DNA from: an uncultured Ruminococcus sp.
GTDB lineage: Bacteria; Bacillota; Clostridia; Oscillospirales; Ruminococcaceae
Reading direction: 5' to 3'
Assembly (NCBI GenBank): GCA_937926145.1
Contig: CALANW010000103.1
Coordinates: 1 to 24,185 of the forward strand
Length of the DNA: 24,185 nucleotides
How positions within the stretch are numbered: the first letter of the stretch is position 1; every line of letters begins with the position of its first letter. The translations under genes were made by a program, and so were the position numbers. The notes under the pieces were generated by a model, which saw nothing but the letters and a program-made list of their open reading frames with translations, did no database searches and was not told where the DNA came from. Below, in pieces: positions 1-7,096 of the stretch.

Positions 1-77
1 AACAGAACGTGAAAAATCAGTTTCGTGAAACCATAAATGTGAATTGCGCCATTCTTTATATACAGAAAAACTATCCT

Positions 78-122
78 TGCAGGTCATATATGCGAACGAA
101 GTGAGTATATATGACCTGCAAC
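78..122. repeat. Hairpin with GCGAACGAAGTGA loop (element L)
   Basis: An inverted repeat has arms TTGCAGGTCATATA and its complement around the loop GCGAACGAAGTGA. The same loop, in the opposite orientation, caps a hairpin with different arms at 478-523. Confidence 0.8.
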
Positions 123-477
123 GCTGTATGAATTCGGCTAAACATTATCTTTGGCAGACCAATACAACATCTCCGCTCATCTCAAGCTGACAACATTTGA
201 GCGTAGGTACAGCTTGAACAGCTGTGAAATATAAATGTAAAACCGCAAATTTCGGTAGGGGCGGATTCCATATCCGCCCGTCGGCAATCCGCAAAATTAT
301 GGCGATTTTTAATGTATGTTTTCTATTCCGCAAAAATGTCATATCTGCAACGGTTGAATATTTTTATAGATGTTCCGTTTTTTGGTCGTGATTTGTCAGT
401 TGTTCCGTTGTGTGAAAGCTTCGCTCACTTATGTTCGCTTGTTTTCACGTTCATATCCCATAGCTGTTCATATTGAG

Positions 478-523
478 TTGAAGCTTATATATGTTCACTT
501 CGTTCGCATATATAAGCTTCAAG
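478..523. repeat. Hairpin with TCACTTCGTTCGC loop (element L)
   Basis: The arms are TTGAAGCTTATATA and its complement. The loop is the exact reverse complement of the loop at 78-122, so the two loops could pair on one strand. Confidence 0.8.
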
Positions 524-787
524 GATAGTTTGTTTTAGGAAAAAAGAATGGCGCAATTCACATTTGGGAGATTACGAAACTGATTTCTCATATTTCGTTT
601 ATCCTTTTTGATGTGAATTGCGCCTTTTGATTTGTTAGTGATTTCGCTGTTGCGGCAAGCTTTTCGCTGTTAGTTTAGGGTATTTCGCTTCTGCGGAAGC
701 GACGAGGGCGCTGCCCCTCGACCCCGCAAGCTGTGCTCAGCTTGACCAGCTGCTTGGCTTCGCAGCACTCGACAAATGTCGGTTATG

Positions 788-826
788 CCAATAATTCCGC
801 ATTCCGAATTCATAATTCCGAATTAT
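788..826. repeat. AATTCCG array A
   Basis: A low-complexity array of AATTCCG/ATTCCGCATTCCG units reads AATAATTCCGCATTCCG and onward. It forms the end of element L and runs into the TAA stop of the binding-protein gene (823-825). Similar arrays lie near 8326, 8466, 13144, 19451 and 20486. Confidence 0.85.
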
Positions 827-1710
827 TCAACAATGCCGCCTTCAACAACAAGGTTTTCCTTGTCAACTGCTGTGCCGTAAACGCTTGCAAGTGTCTCATC
901 ATAGTCCTTGTGGAAGAAGTTTTCGCCTGCGAGGGACTTGATCTCATCGTTGATGTAGGTGAGAAGTGTTTCGTTGCCCTTTGTAACTGCAGGTGCGATC
1001 GTATCAAGGCTGCCGAGGGACTCGATGCCTACTGTAAAGCCGGGGTTCTGCATTGCCCATGCGAGGACTTCTGTGTTATCTGTGGAGAATGCGTCGCCTC
1101 TGCCGTCCTGAAGTGCGGAGTAAGCTTCGTTGTATTCATCGAACTTTACAAGTTCAAGACCGTTGTACTGGTTTTCTGTGAAGTACTGCTCTGCTGTTGT
1201 GCCCTTTACAACGATGAGCTTCTTGTTTTCGAGGTCTGCTTCGGAGTTGATAGGTGCGCTCTCAGGGGAAACTACGCCGAGTGCAACTTTCATATAAGGA
1301 AGTGCGAAGTCAACCTTTTCTGCTCTTTCTTCTGTAACAGTGAAGTTTGCGAGGATAATATCTACCTTGCCTGTGATAAGGTATTCTGCTCTGTTTGCAG
1401 CTTCAACGGAAACGAGTTCAAGCTCTGTTCCAAGGTCTTCTGCAAGTCTTTTTGCGAAGTAAACATCATAGCCCTGAAATTCGCCGTTGTTGTCAACATA
1501 GCCGAATGGGTTCTTGTCGGAGAAAACGCCGATCTTGAGTGTGCCGCTTTCCTTGATCTCGTCAACTGTGCGGTAAACCTTTGTGTTTGCATCTGTTGAT
1601 GCTGCGTCTGTGTTTGTGTCTGCTGCCTTGTTGCCGCAAGCTGTAAAGGAAACTGCGATTGCTGCTGCGGATAAAGCTGCAAGAATTTTCTTAAAGCCAA
1701 ACTTTTTCAT
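823..1710 (-). CDS. Cysteine/polar amino acid ABC transporter substrate-binding lipoprotein
   Basis: A solute-binding protein of the SBP_bac_3 family, 295 residues, that captures an amino acid outside the membrane for the permeases encoded upstream. A lipoprotein signal is clear: basic start, hydrophobic stretch, then the lipobox FTAC with Cys25. The mature part opens with the family motif GTLKIGVFSDKNPFGYVD and contains ANFTVTEERAEKVDF, PYMKVALGV, an FSTDNTEVLAWA stretch and the ending VVEGGIVE. These segments closely resemble CjaA of Campylobacter jejuni, recalled as a cysteine-binding protein, so cysteine/cystine is the preferred substrate guess. It is the last gene of a four-gene operon, 28 nt after the ATPase, with ribosome site GGGAG 6 nt before ATG. 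Its stop codon lies inside repeat array A. The family is certain; the substrate is inferred. Confidence 0.92.
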   Translation of the reverse strand: MKKFGFKKILAALSAAAIAVSFTACGNKAADTNTDAASTDANTKVYRTVDEIKESGTLKIGVFSDKNPFGYVDNNGEFQGYDVYFAKRLAEDLGTELELVSVEAANRAEYLITGKVDIILANFTVTEERAEKVDFALPYMKVALGVVSPESAPINSEADLENKKLIVVKGTTAEQYFTENQYNGLELVKFDEYNEAYSALQDGRGDAFSTDNTEVLAWAMQNPGFTVGIESLGSLDTIAPAVTKGNETLLTYINDEIKSLAGENFFHKDYDETLASVYGTAVDKENLVVEGGIVE

Positions 1711-1738
1711 AATTTTCTCCCTTTCTTGACCGAACTGT

Positions 1739-2482
1739 TTAGTCCGAATATGTAAATGTTTTTAGGAACTGCTTTGCGCGTTCCGTCTTAGGCGCTTCAA
1801 AGAATTCATCGGGTGTTCCCTCTTCGACTATCTCGCCGCCGTCAAGGAAGATTATCCTGTCTGCGACTGCCTTTGCGAACGCCATTTCGTGGGTAACTAT
1901 CATCATCGTTGTTCCGCTCTTTGCAAGGTCAAGAACAACTTTGAGCACTTCATGCACCATTTCGGGGTCAAGAGCCGCCGTAATTTCATCGAGAAGAATG
2001 ATATCGGGGTGAATTATAAGGCTGCGGACGATAGCCGCGCGCTGTTTCTGTCCGCCCGAAAGCTCATTCGGGTAGGAATCCGCTTTTCCTGCAAGACCTA
2101 CTCTGTCGAGGAGCTTCAAGGTTTCTTCCTCGACCTCCTTTTTGTCACGCTTCTGGACTTTGAGCGGTGCGAGTGCGATATTCTGTGCGATCGTCATGTG
2201 CGGGAAAAGGTCATAGCTCTGGAAGACCATTCCGATATGCTGACGAATCTTTGTAAGGCTTTTTTTGCCGTAAAGTACAGGTTCACCGTGGAGCGTAACG
2301 CTTCCGCCCTGTATAGGTTCAAGTCCGTTAAGGCAGCGGAGCAAAGTGCTCTTTCCGCAGCCTGACGGGCCGATAAGAACGATGACCTCGCCCTTTTCGA
2401 CCGAGATCGAAAGGTCTTTGAGGATAACGTTGTCGCCGAACTGCTTGTGCAGGTTTTTTACCTCGATTATTGTTTCCGCCAT
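1739..2482 (-). CDS. Amino acid ABC transporter ATP-binding protein (GlnQ type)
   Basis: ATPase subunit, 247 residues, of a polar amino acid importer; it hydrolyses ATP at the cytoplasmic face to drive uptake. All ABC motifs are visible: Walker A GPSGCGKST (38-46), Q-loop Gln88 in MVFQSYDLFPH, signature LSGGQKQR (141-148), Walker B IILLDE (161-166) with catalytic Glu166, D-loop ALD, and the switch His198 in IVTHEM. The usual DEPTSALD reads DEITAALD, a mild variation. The length is normal for the GlnQ/HisP group, which lacks the extra regulatory domain seen in MetN. It lies 12 nt after the permease gene and 28 nt before the binding-protein gene, so the four are co-transcribed. Confidence 0.95.
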   Translation of the reverse strand: MAETIIEVKNLHKQFGDNVILKDLSISVEKGEVIVLIGPSGCGKSTLLRCLNGLEPIQGGSVTLHGEPVLYGKKSLTKIRQHIGMVFQSYDLFPHMTIAQNIALAPLKVQKRDKKEVEEETLKLLDRVGLAGKADSYPNELSGGQKQRAAIVRSLIIHPDIILLDEITAALDPEMVHEVLKVVLDLAKSGTTMMIVTHEMAFAKAVADRIIFLDGGEIVEEGTPDEFFEAPKTERAKQFLKTFTYSD

Positions 2483-2494
2483 TATACAAACTCC

Positions 2495-3175
2495 TTATGC
2501 CGAAAGCTTTTTCTGCTTCTTATCGATAGCTGTCGAGAGCATCGAGAGCGGGAAGCAGACTGCAAAATACATTACGAATATCGTTCCGTAGACCCAAAGC
2601 GCAGCGTTCGGTGCTTCAAAGCGGTTCGCATCGATTATCTGCTTGCCGACTTTGAGGACTTCCGTAACGCCGATGAGCGAAACGAGCGCAGTGGTCTTTA
2701 TCATTCTTGTTGAAAGATTGATAATGTTCGGGATAAGCAGGCGTATTGCCTGCGGAAAAATAACGTAGATATAAGACTGAAACTTGGTGAGTCCGAGCGA
2801 TGTTGAGGATTCATACTGATGAACGGGGACGCTTTCAAAGCCGCCTCGGATAAGGTCGCCCATTTCAGCCGCTCCCCATATCGTGAATACGATTATCGCC
2901 GAGGTCTCGCCCGAAAGATTGATTCCGAGTGTTCGCACGATACCGAAAAACACGATGAAAAGCCAGACGAGCTGCGGCATTATGCGGACGATCTCAAGAT
3001 AAGCTCTGCAAATCGCTCTGACGACCTTGTTCTTCATTCTCATAGCAGCGCCGAGCAGCGAGCCGAGGATAAGCGAGAAGCCTATCGATATGAGTGCGAT
3101 CCGTATCGTGACCCAAAGTCCGCCGAGCAGTCTTAAAAAATTGTTGCCCTCAAATACTATTTTAAGCCCCTCCAC
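2495..3175 (-). CDS. Amino acid ABC transporter permease (second)
   Basis: Inner-membrane permease of the HisM/GlnP group, about 226 residues, with several hydrophobic spans and the EAA loop region that contacts the ATPase (YESSTSLGLTKFQSYIYVIFP, about residues 123-143). The start chosen is GTG at 3175, which has an ideal AAAGGAGG site 7 nt upstream. An extended start at TTG 3193 would place that site inside the coding sequence. With the GTG start, the gene overlaps the end of the upstream permease by 14 nt, which implies translational coupling. It probably forms a heterodimer with that permease. Confidence 0.92.
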   Translation of the reverse strand: MEGLKIVFEGNNFLRLLGGLWVTIRIALISIGFSLILGSLLGAAMRMKNKVVRAICRAYLEIVRIMPQLVWLFIVFFGIVRTLGINLSGETSAIIVFTIWGAAEMGDLIRGGFESVPVHQYESSTSLGLTKFQSYIYVIFPQAIRLLIPNIINLSTRMIKTTALVSLIGVTEVLKVGKQIIDANRFEAPNAALWVYGTIFVMYFAVCFPLSMLSTAIDKKQKKLSA

Positions 3176-3815
3176 GGCGAAGCCTCCTTTCAAGCACTGA
3201 ACACAGCAGCGATATCGGCAAAATGATGATAAGGTATGCTATGACGAGCATAAAGAGCGACTCCGTTGTGCTGGAGTACATTCCGATAAGGTCCTTTGCT
3301 ATGTACATAAGGTCGGCAAGTGCGACTGCGCTGAAAACGCTCGTTTCTTTCAGAAGAAAGATTATATTTGCACTTACGGCAGGCATTGCAGCCGCCGCTG
3401 CCCTTGGGAAAACGACATAGCGCATTATCTGACCTCTTGTAAGTCCAAGACTTTCCGCAGATTCTATTTGGGCTTTCTTAATGCTTTGGAAACCGCTTAA
3501 AAATGATTCTGACATATAGCTTCCGCCGAGGAATGTAAGTCCGATTATGCCGCAGGCTTCGGAGGAGAGAACTATCCCTGCCTTTGGAAGTCCGAAATAT
3601 AAGAAAAACAGCTGCACGATGAGTGGCGTGTTTCTCGAAAGCTCGGTGTAAATGACTGTGATAGTGCGCAGAACGGGTATCTTGTAGTACCTTGTCAGCG
3701 CGCATATCAATCCGACGATCGTTGAAAGCACAATACCGATAGCGCCCGTTACGACCGTCAGCACCGCTGCTTTGACATAAAGCGGATAATGCTGCGAAAT
3801 AAATGTCAGATCCAT
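3162..3815 (-). CDS. Amino acid ABC transporter permease (first)
   Basis: Inner-membrane permease, 217 residues, of the HisM/GlnP family. Hydrophobic segments alternate with the conserved TELSRNTPLIVQLFFLYFGLP stretch and the EAA loop IESAESLGLTRGQIMRYVVFP, which couples to the ATPase. It is the first gene of the operon; its ribosome site is GGGAGG, 5 nt before ATG. A 130-140 nt leader separates it from the promoter at 3951-3979. No leader peptide with Cys or Met codons was found in that leader, unlike the metN leader. The pairing with a CjaA-like binding protein suggests cysteine/cystine transport. Confidence 0.93.
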   Translation of the reverse strand: MDLTFISQHYPLYVKAAVLTVVTGAIGIVLSTIVGLICALTRYYKIPVLRTITVIYTELSRNTPLIVQLFFLYFGLPKAGIVLSSEACGIIGLTFLGGSYMSESFLSGFQSIKKAQIESAESLGLTRGQIMRYVVFPRAAAAAMPAVSANIIFLLKETSVFSAVALADLMYIAKDLIGMYSSTTESLFMLVIAYLIIILPISLLCSVLERRLRRGGA

Positions 3816-3950
3816 GGTTTCCTCCCTTTCAAGAGAATTTTTGTTTTAAAGGTGCTGTTTAAAGGAAGGCGGCAGCCTGCATTTCAACTCGCCGCACGGA
3901 ATCAATAATTGATTTTGGAAATTGCTATCTCATTAAACAACAATTCCTTA
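3816..3950 (-). other. 5' leader of the cysteine-type ABC operon
   Basis: About 130 nt of untranslated leader on the minus strand. It contains a bulged GC-rich hairpin near 3869-3897 (GCGGC...GCCGC arms). Only very short open frames (2-7 codons) without a convincing ribosome site are present. No known riboswitch motif is recognised. Confidence 0.4.
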
Positions 3951-3979
3951 ATTATACAACGAAAACGCTGAAATGTCCA
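3951..3979 (-). promoter_or_regulatory. Sigma-A promoter of the cysteine-type ABC operon
   Basis: On the minus strand the -35 is TGGACA (3974-3979, 5/6), the spacer is 17 nt and the -10 is TATAAT (3951-3956, 6/6). The -35 lies in the loop and 3' arm of the hairpin at 3958-3990. Confidence 0.75.
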
Positions 3980-3990
3980 GCGTTTTCGTT
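3958..3990. terminator. Perfect 13-bp hairpin after metQ, terminator or operator
   Basis: The arms AACGAAAACGCTG and CAGCGTTTTCGTT pair perfectly around a 7-nt loop, 17 nt past the metQ stop. In the minus direction the 3' side is only moderately U-rich (GUUUUCGUUGUAU), so termination may be partial. Because the -35 and spacer of the next promoter lie inside it, the inverted repeat could also act as an operator. Confidence 0.6.
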
Positions 3991-4007
3991 ACTTCTTTAA
4001 AGAAATT

Positions 4008-4964
4008 TTAGAAAATTGCTACAACTGCGCCGTTGTAGTTTTCAGCGATGAAGTCCTTAACTTCGTCAGTTTCGAGTGCGGAAACGAGAGCCTGGATCTT
4101 AGGAAGGTTTTCATTGCCGCTCTTTACTGCAACGATGTTTGCATAAGTCTGAGCTGCATCACCGGAAGCATCTTCGGAAGCGATAGCGTCTGCGATCTTA
4201 AGACCTGCTGCAAGAGCGTAGTTGCCGTTGATAACTGCGAGAGAACCGTCGCCTGCGTTAGCGAACTGAGCTGCAACTGTATCAGCCTGAACAGTTGTGA
4301 TGTTGAAGCCGTGGTCGTCAACGATGTCGAGTGTCTTTACGCCGTCAAGAGCGTTTGCACCCTCAGGGAGAGTGATAAGACCTTCCTGTGCGAGGAGGAG
4401 AAGAGCTCTTGTTTCGTTGCTGTCGTCAGCAGGGATTACAATTGTTGCGCCCTCGGGGATATCAGCAACGCTTGCAACGCCGTTAGCATAAAGTCCGAAT
4501 GGTTCGTAGTGAATGGAAGCTGCGGAAACGAGGTCAGTGCCGTTAGCTTCGTTGAAGCTGTTGAGGTAAGGAGTGTGCTGGTAGTAGTTAGCGTCAAGCT
4601 CACCGTCAGCAACAGCCTTGTCAGGGAGTACATAGTCATCATAAATTGTGATCTGGAGATCATAGCCCTGCTCTGCGAGCTTATCCTTAACGAATTCGAG
4701 GATCTCACCGTGAGGTGTGGAAGTTGCGCCAACCTTGATAACGTTGTCGCCGTCAGCAGCTGTAGCGTCAGCAGCCTCTGTTTCTGCTTCTGTTTCAGCG
4801 TTTGCGTCAGCAGCTTCTGTATCCGCTGCTGCGTTATCAGCTGCGGAAGTGTCAGCGGAAGTATCTGCTGTTGTGTCGGCTGTGTTTGAAGAGCAGCCTG
4901 TGAGTGCGAGTGCTGCGATAGAGAATGCAGCGATGATGCTTGTTAATACAGTATTCTTTTTCAT
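4008..4964 (-). CDS. metQ: Methionine ABC transporter substrate-binding lipoprotein (MetQ/NlpA family)
   Basis: Solute-binding lipoprotein, 318 residues, of the NlpA/MetQ family; it binds methionine (in some members cystine) for the MetN-MetI importer. The signal peptide ends in lipobox LTGC (Cys24). It is followed by an unusually long Ala/Asp/Glu/Thr-rich tether of about 50 residues before the folded domain begins at about residue 74 (NVIKVGATSTPHGEILEFVK). Family hallmarks are visible: YDDYVLPDKAVADGELDANYYQHTPYL, IHYEPFGLY and VINGNYALAAGL. It is the last gene of the metNIQ operon, but 270 nt separate it from metI; that spacer holds a small open frame and two hairpins. Ribosome site GAAGGAG, 10 nt before ATG. 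Confidence 0.93.
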   Translation of the reverse strand: MKKNTVLTSIIAAFSIAALALTGCSSNTADTTADTSADTSAADNAAADTEAADANAETEAETEAADATAADGDNVIKVGATSTPHGEILEFVKDKLAEQGYDLQITIYDDYVLPDKAVADGELDANYYQHTPYLNSFNEANGTDLVSAASIHYEPFGLYANGVASVADIPEGATIVIPADDSNETRALLLLAQEGLITLPEGANALDGVKTLDIVDDHGFNITTVQADTVAAQFANAGDGSLAVINGNYALAAGLKIADAIASEDASGDAAQTYANIVAVKSGNENLPKIQALVSALETDEVKDFIAENYNGAVVAIF

Positions 4965-4989
4965 AATAGTTTTTCTCCTTCATTATATG

Positions 4990-5004
4990 GCGGGGATGCC
5001 CCGC
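4990..5004 (-). other. GC hairpin just upstream of the metQ ribosome site
   Basis: A six-pair GCGGGG/CCCCGC stem with a 3-nt loop ends 9 nt before the AAGGAG site of metQ. It could affect translation initiation or act as an mRNA 5' stabiliser after processing. Confidence 0.5.
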
Positions 5005-5053
5005 GGCAGATTCGCAGGTAAAATATACGGTAATTGATAATATTCTACCCGGT

Positions 5054-5090
5054 AACAAAACATCATCTATTCAATAGATTATGCTTTGTT
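5054..5090 (-). other. Long A/U-rich hairpin in the metI-metQ spacer
   Basis: A 17-position stem with one mismatch and one wobble closes a 3-nt loop; the minus-strand arms begin AACAAAGCAU and end AUGUUUUGUU. There is no U-tract after it in either direction, so it is not a standard terminator. It starts 20 nt beyond the stop codon of the small open frame at 5111-5188. Confidence 0.6.
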
Positions 5091-5110
5091 TCAGTTTTCG
5101 GTGAATAGGT

Positions 5111-5188
5111 TTAATGACAACATCGTGCATCAAACATTCGGCCGTTTCTGAAATTTTCGCGCAGAAGGCGGTCAAAAAGCTTTTCCAT
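5111..5188 (-). CDS. 25-residue uORF between metI and metQ, ends in Cys-Cys-His
   Basis: A small open frame with a good ribosome site (AAGGAG at 5199-5204, 10 nt before ATG), set between metI and metQ. The peptide is charged, starts MEKLFDRLLREN and ends RMFDARCCH followed immediately by TAA. Tandem Cys codons just before the stop of a short frame next to a sulfur-amino-acid transport gene are what a cysteine-sensing leader peptide would look like. A strong hairpin follows it. No antiterminator pairing could be worked out by eye, so a regulatory role is only a hypothesis; it could also be a genuine small protein. Confidence 0.55.
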   Translation of the reverse strand: MEKLFDRLLRENFRNGRMFDARCCH

Positions 5189-5234
5189 TTTTCACTTTCT
5201 CCTTAATTATTGTAAAGCCGTCCCTTATGCGGCA

Positions 5235-5912
5235 TTACTTATTAATACGTTTGTCCGTCTTGTGGGCGAGCATCATTCCAAGCTCCTGAATGAGCTGTAC
5301 AATAATGATCGTCAGCACTACGCACACCCATATTATGTCATTGTTAAAGCGCTGGTAGCCGTAGTTGATAGCTATCGTACCAAGTCCGCCGCCTCCGATA
5401 GTTCCTGCCATTGCGGAATATCCGAGGATAGTTACGAGTGAGATAACCGCGCCTACGATAAGCGAAGGCTTTGATTCGGGGATAAGCACTTTCCAGATTA
5501 TCTTGAAGTTGGAAGTTCCCATTGACTGAGCGGCTTCAATAACGCCCTTGTCAACTTCCTTTATCGAGCTTTCCACCATACGCGCTACATAAGGTGCAGC
5601 CGCGATGATGAGCGTTACTATCATTGCCTTGTTTCCGAGGCTTGTTCCGACAATGAACTTCGCAACGGGGAGCATCGCAACCATAAGGATAACGAACGGA
5701 ATGCTTCGGAAGATGTTTACGATAAAGCCGAGCACCTTGTTGAGCCACGGGATAGGCTTAATGCCGTCCGAACCCGTAACATGGAGCAGAATTCCTATCG
5801 GAAGTCCGATAATGTATGAGAAAAATGCGGAAATGAACGTTAAATAAACGGTTTCCCATATTCCTTTCTGTAAAACGCCCTTTTCAATGAGCTGTGAAAG
5901 AAGATCTGACAT
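5235..5912 (-). CDS. metI: Methionine ABC transporter permease MetI
   Basis: Inner-membrane permease, about 225 residues, of the D-/L-methionine importer. Typical MetI features are the opening LLEKG-like segment with WETVYLTFISAFFSYIIGLPIGILL, then NKVLGFIVNIFRSIPFVILMVAMLP, the EAA loop IEAAQSMGTSNFKIIWKVLIPES, and GYSAMAGTIGGGGLGTIAINYGYQRF near the end. ATG at 5912 is preferred over GTG at 5921 because AAGGGG lies 8 nt before it. It starts 18 nt after metN and works with MetN and MetQ. Confidence 0.95.
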   Translation of the reverse strand: MSDLLSQLIEKGVLQKGIWETVYLTFISAFFSYIIGLPIGILLHVTGSDGIKPIPWLNKVLGFIVNIFRSIPFVILMVAMLPVAKFIVGTSLGNKAMIVTLIIAAAPYVARMVESSIKEVDKGVIEAAQSMGTSNFKIIWKVLIPESKPSLIVGAVISLVTILGYSAMAGTIGGGGLGTIAINYGYQRFNNDIIWVCVVLTIIIVQLIQELGMMLAHKTDKRINK

Positions 5913-5930
5913 TATTTTCACCCCTTATCC

Positions 5931-6914
5931 TTAGTTGAGCTCCGAATATTCAATGCTGTTCGCATCGAGATAAGCTTTTACGCGGTCGTAATATTCAAAC
6001 GGTATCTGAATTATGAGCTGACCGTAAGCCTTGCCGTCAATGTCCTTTGTGTCGGCGTGGAGAATGTTCACCGCTGCGCCACATTCAAGGATTATAGCTG
6101 CAAGAACGGGCTTGCCTGAGCTTTCGCCGTTGAAAACGATTCGTACTTTTTTGCCCTCGGTTATCTCGGCGGCTGCCTTTATCTCGGGAAGAACGAGCTT
6201 CTTTGCGATATCCGACTGAGGATTTGCAAAGACGGTCTTTACATCGCCCATTTCGGCAACAACGCTCTTGTCGAGGACTGCAACTCGGTCACAAATGCTG
6301 TCGATGATGCTCATTTCGTGAGTGATAACAACTATCGTGATGCCAAGTTCTTTGTTTATCTTTTTCATAAGTTCCAGAATGGAACGTGTGGTGTCCGGGT
6401 CAAGTGCGCTCGTTGCTTCATCGCAGAGCAGGTATTTCGGGTTTGCGGCAAGCGCTCTTGCAATTGCAACACGCTGTTTCTGACCGCCCGAAAGCTGTGA
6501 GGGGTAGCTTTTTTCCTTTTCAGCGAGCGAAACAAGCTGGAGAAGTTCTCTTGCTCTCTTCTCGGCGTCGGCTTTCTTTACTCCTGCGATTTCAAGTGGG
6601 AAACAGACGTTGCGGAGAACCGTTCTCTGTTCGAGCAGGTTGAAGCCTTGGAATATCATTCCGATGTTTCGTCTTGCTTCGAGAAGTTCCTTTGTCGAAA
6701 GCTGACCGAGGTTCTTTCCATCGATGATAACATCGCCCGTTGTCGGGCGTTCGAGGAAGTTTATGCAGCGGACGAGGGTACTTTTTCCTGCGCCCGAAAG
6801 ACCGATGATGCCGAATATCTCGCCGTCATTGATCGTGATGTTGACTTCCTTTATTGCGGTGACGGCCTTTTCGCCTTTGCCGTAAGTCTTGGATATATTT
6901 TTGAGTTCTATCAT
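5931..6914 (-). CDS. metN: Methionine ABC transporter ATP-binding protein MetN
   Basis: ATPase of the methionine importer, 327 residues. Motifs: Walker A GLSGAGKST (38-46), Q-loop Gln89 in MIFQGFNLLEQRTV, signature LSGGQKQR (141-148), Walker B YLLCDE (161-166) followed by ATSALDPDT, and switch His in ITHEMSII. After about residue 250 a NIL/ACT-like C-terminal domain (KVRIVFNGESSGKPVLAAII...INILHADTKDIDGKAYGQLIIQIP) is present; in MetN of E. coli this domain binds methionine and inhibits transport. ATG at 6914 is chosen: an upstream TTG in frame lies inside the attenuator U-tract. GGGGTG precedes ATG by 6 nt. The gene follows a leader-peptide attenuator (6929-7125). Confidence 0.96.
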   Translation of the reverse strand: MIELKNISKTYGKGEKAVTAIKEVNITINDGEIFGIIGLSGAGKSTLVRCINFLERPTTGDVIIDGKNLGQLSTKELLEARRNIGMIFQGFNLLEQRTVLRNVCFPLEIAGVKKADAEKRARELLQLVSLAEKEKSYPSQLSGGQKQRVAIARALAANPKYLLCDEATSALDPDTTRSILELMKKINKELGITIVVITHEMSIIDSICDRVAVLDKSVVAEMGDVKTVFANPQSDIAKKLVLPEIKAAAEITEGKKVRIVFNGESSGKPVLAAIILECGAAVNILHADTKDIDGKAYGQLIIQIPFEYYDRVKAYLDANSIEYSELN

Positions 6915-6928
6915 TCGTTGCACCCCAT

Positions 6929-6958
6929 TACAAAACAAAAAGCAGGCGAACCTGCTTC
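6929..6958 (-). terminator. Attenuator terminator upstream of metN
   Basis: On the minus strand the stem GAAGCAGG/CCTGCTTT (7 Watson-Crick pairs plus one G-U) closes a TTCG loop at 6939-6958. It is followed by a U-rich tail TTTTTGTTTTG just before metN. It lies between the promoter and metN, so it must be read through for expression. The 5' arm can alternatively pair with the end of the leader-peptide frame. Confidence 0.85.
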
Positions 6959-6990
6959 ATACGGATATATGATAAAATCGTTAAAAGCAG
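6952..6990 (-). promoter_or_regulatory. Candidate antiterminator pairing in the metN leader
   Basis: CTGCTTT (6990-6984, the last codons of the leader peptide) can pair with GAAGCAG (6958-6952), which is the 5' arm of the terminator. The two structures exclude each other. The two CCTGC copies in the leader frame (7045-7041 and 7015-7011) are alternative partners for GCAGG. A third pairing joins 7059-7046, around the leader start codon, with 7002-6989. Confidence 0.65.
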
Positions 6991-7052
6991 CTTATATGAT
7001 ATTCTTTTTTGCAGGACATTATGCACATTGACATTGAGATGCAGGATATCAT
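6981..7052 (-). CDS. Met/Cys-rich leader peptide of the metNIQ operon
   Basis: A 23-codon frame (ATG 7052, TAA 6981-6983) lies between a perfect promoter and a terminator ahead of metN. Of 23 residues, 4 are Met (1, 7, 9, 12), 4 are Cys (4, 10, 14, 22) and 5 are Ser (3, 6, 8, 13, 21). The core reads SMSMCIMSC. Such density of two rare amino acids is not expected by chance and fits ribosome-stalling attenuation, as in trp or his leaders. Ribosome site AAAGGAG (7062-7068) lies 9 nt before ATG. Proposed action: with Met- or Cys-tRNA scarce the ribosome stalls at codons 7-14, which leaves 6990-6984 free to capture the terminator arm, so metN is transcribed. With full translation the ribosome reaches the stop, covers that segment, and the terminator forms. 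The mechanism is inferred from the sequence. Confidence 0.8.
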   Translation of the reverse strand: MISCISMSMCIMSCKKEYHISCF

Positions 7053-7096
7053 ATCAGCTTGCTCCTTTCGGTCGTTTTATTTTTGACTATGGCTTT

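Larger units (their letters stand above)
1..830. repeat. Nested-palindromic repeat element, copy L (partial)
   Basis: This gene-free stretch matches the reverse complement of 19445-20290. Positions 51-380 look identical to the other copy, and the rest is clearly related but diverged. The element is built of palindromes inside palindromes. GGCGCAATTCACA/TGTGAATTGCGCC arms lie at 549-624, with one such arm left at 37-50 near the window edge. Hairpins occur at 78-122 and 478-523, and a weaker one at about 413-450. A GGGCGGAT/ATCCGCCC palindrome lies near 258-281. The end at 788-826 is an AATTCCG array that overlaps the stop codon of the neighbouring binding-protein gene. No transposase or credible gene is present. 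The left end lies outside the window. A non-autonomous mobile element or a structured intergenic repeat are both possible. Confidence 0.8.

Noticed and set aside
145..342. 65-codon frame, identical in both repeat copies (also at 19948-20145)
   Set aside because: No ribosome site, and the identity follows from the DNA of the repeat being identical there. It crosses the GGGCGGAT palindrome, a common source of spurious frames.
733..1599. 288-codon plus-strand frame
   Set aside because: Lies antisense to the binding-protein gene; Cys/Val-rich translation without domain features or ribosome site.
4311..4889. 192-codon plus-strand frame opposite metQ
   Set aside because: Shadow frame from the Ala-rich metQ coding region; no ribosome site or recognisable domain.
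6915..6938. N-terminal extension of MetN from TTG at 6938
   Set aside because: These codons lie in the terminator U-tract, and the family start MIELKNISK begins at ATG 6914.
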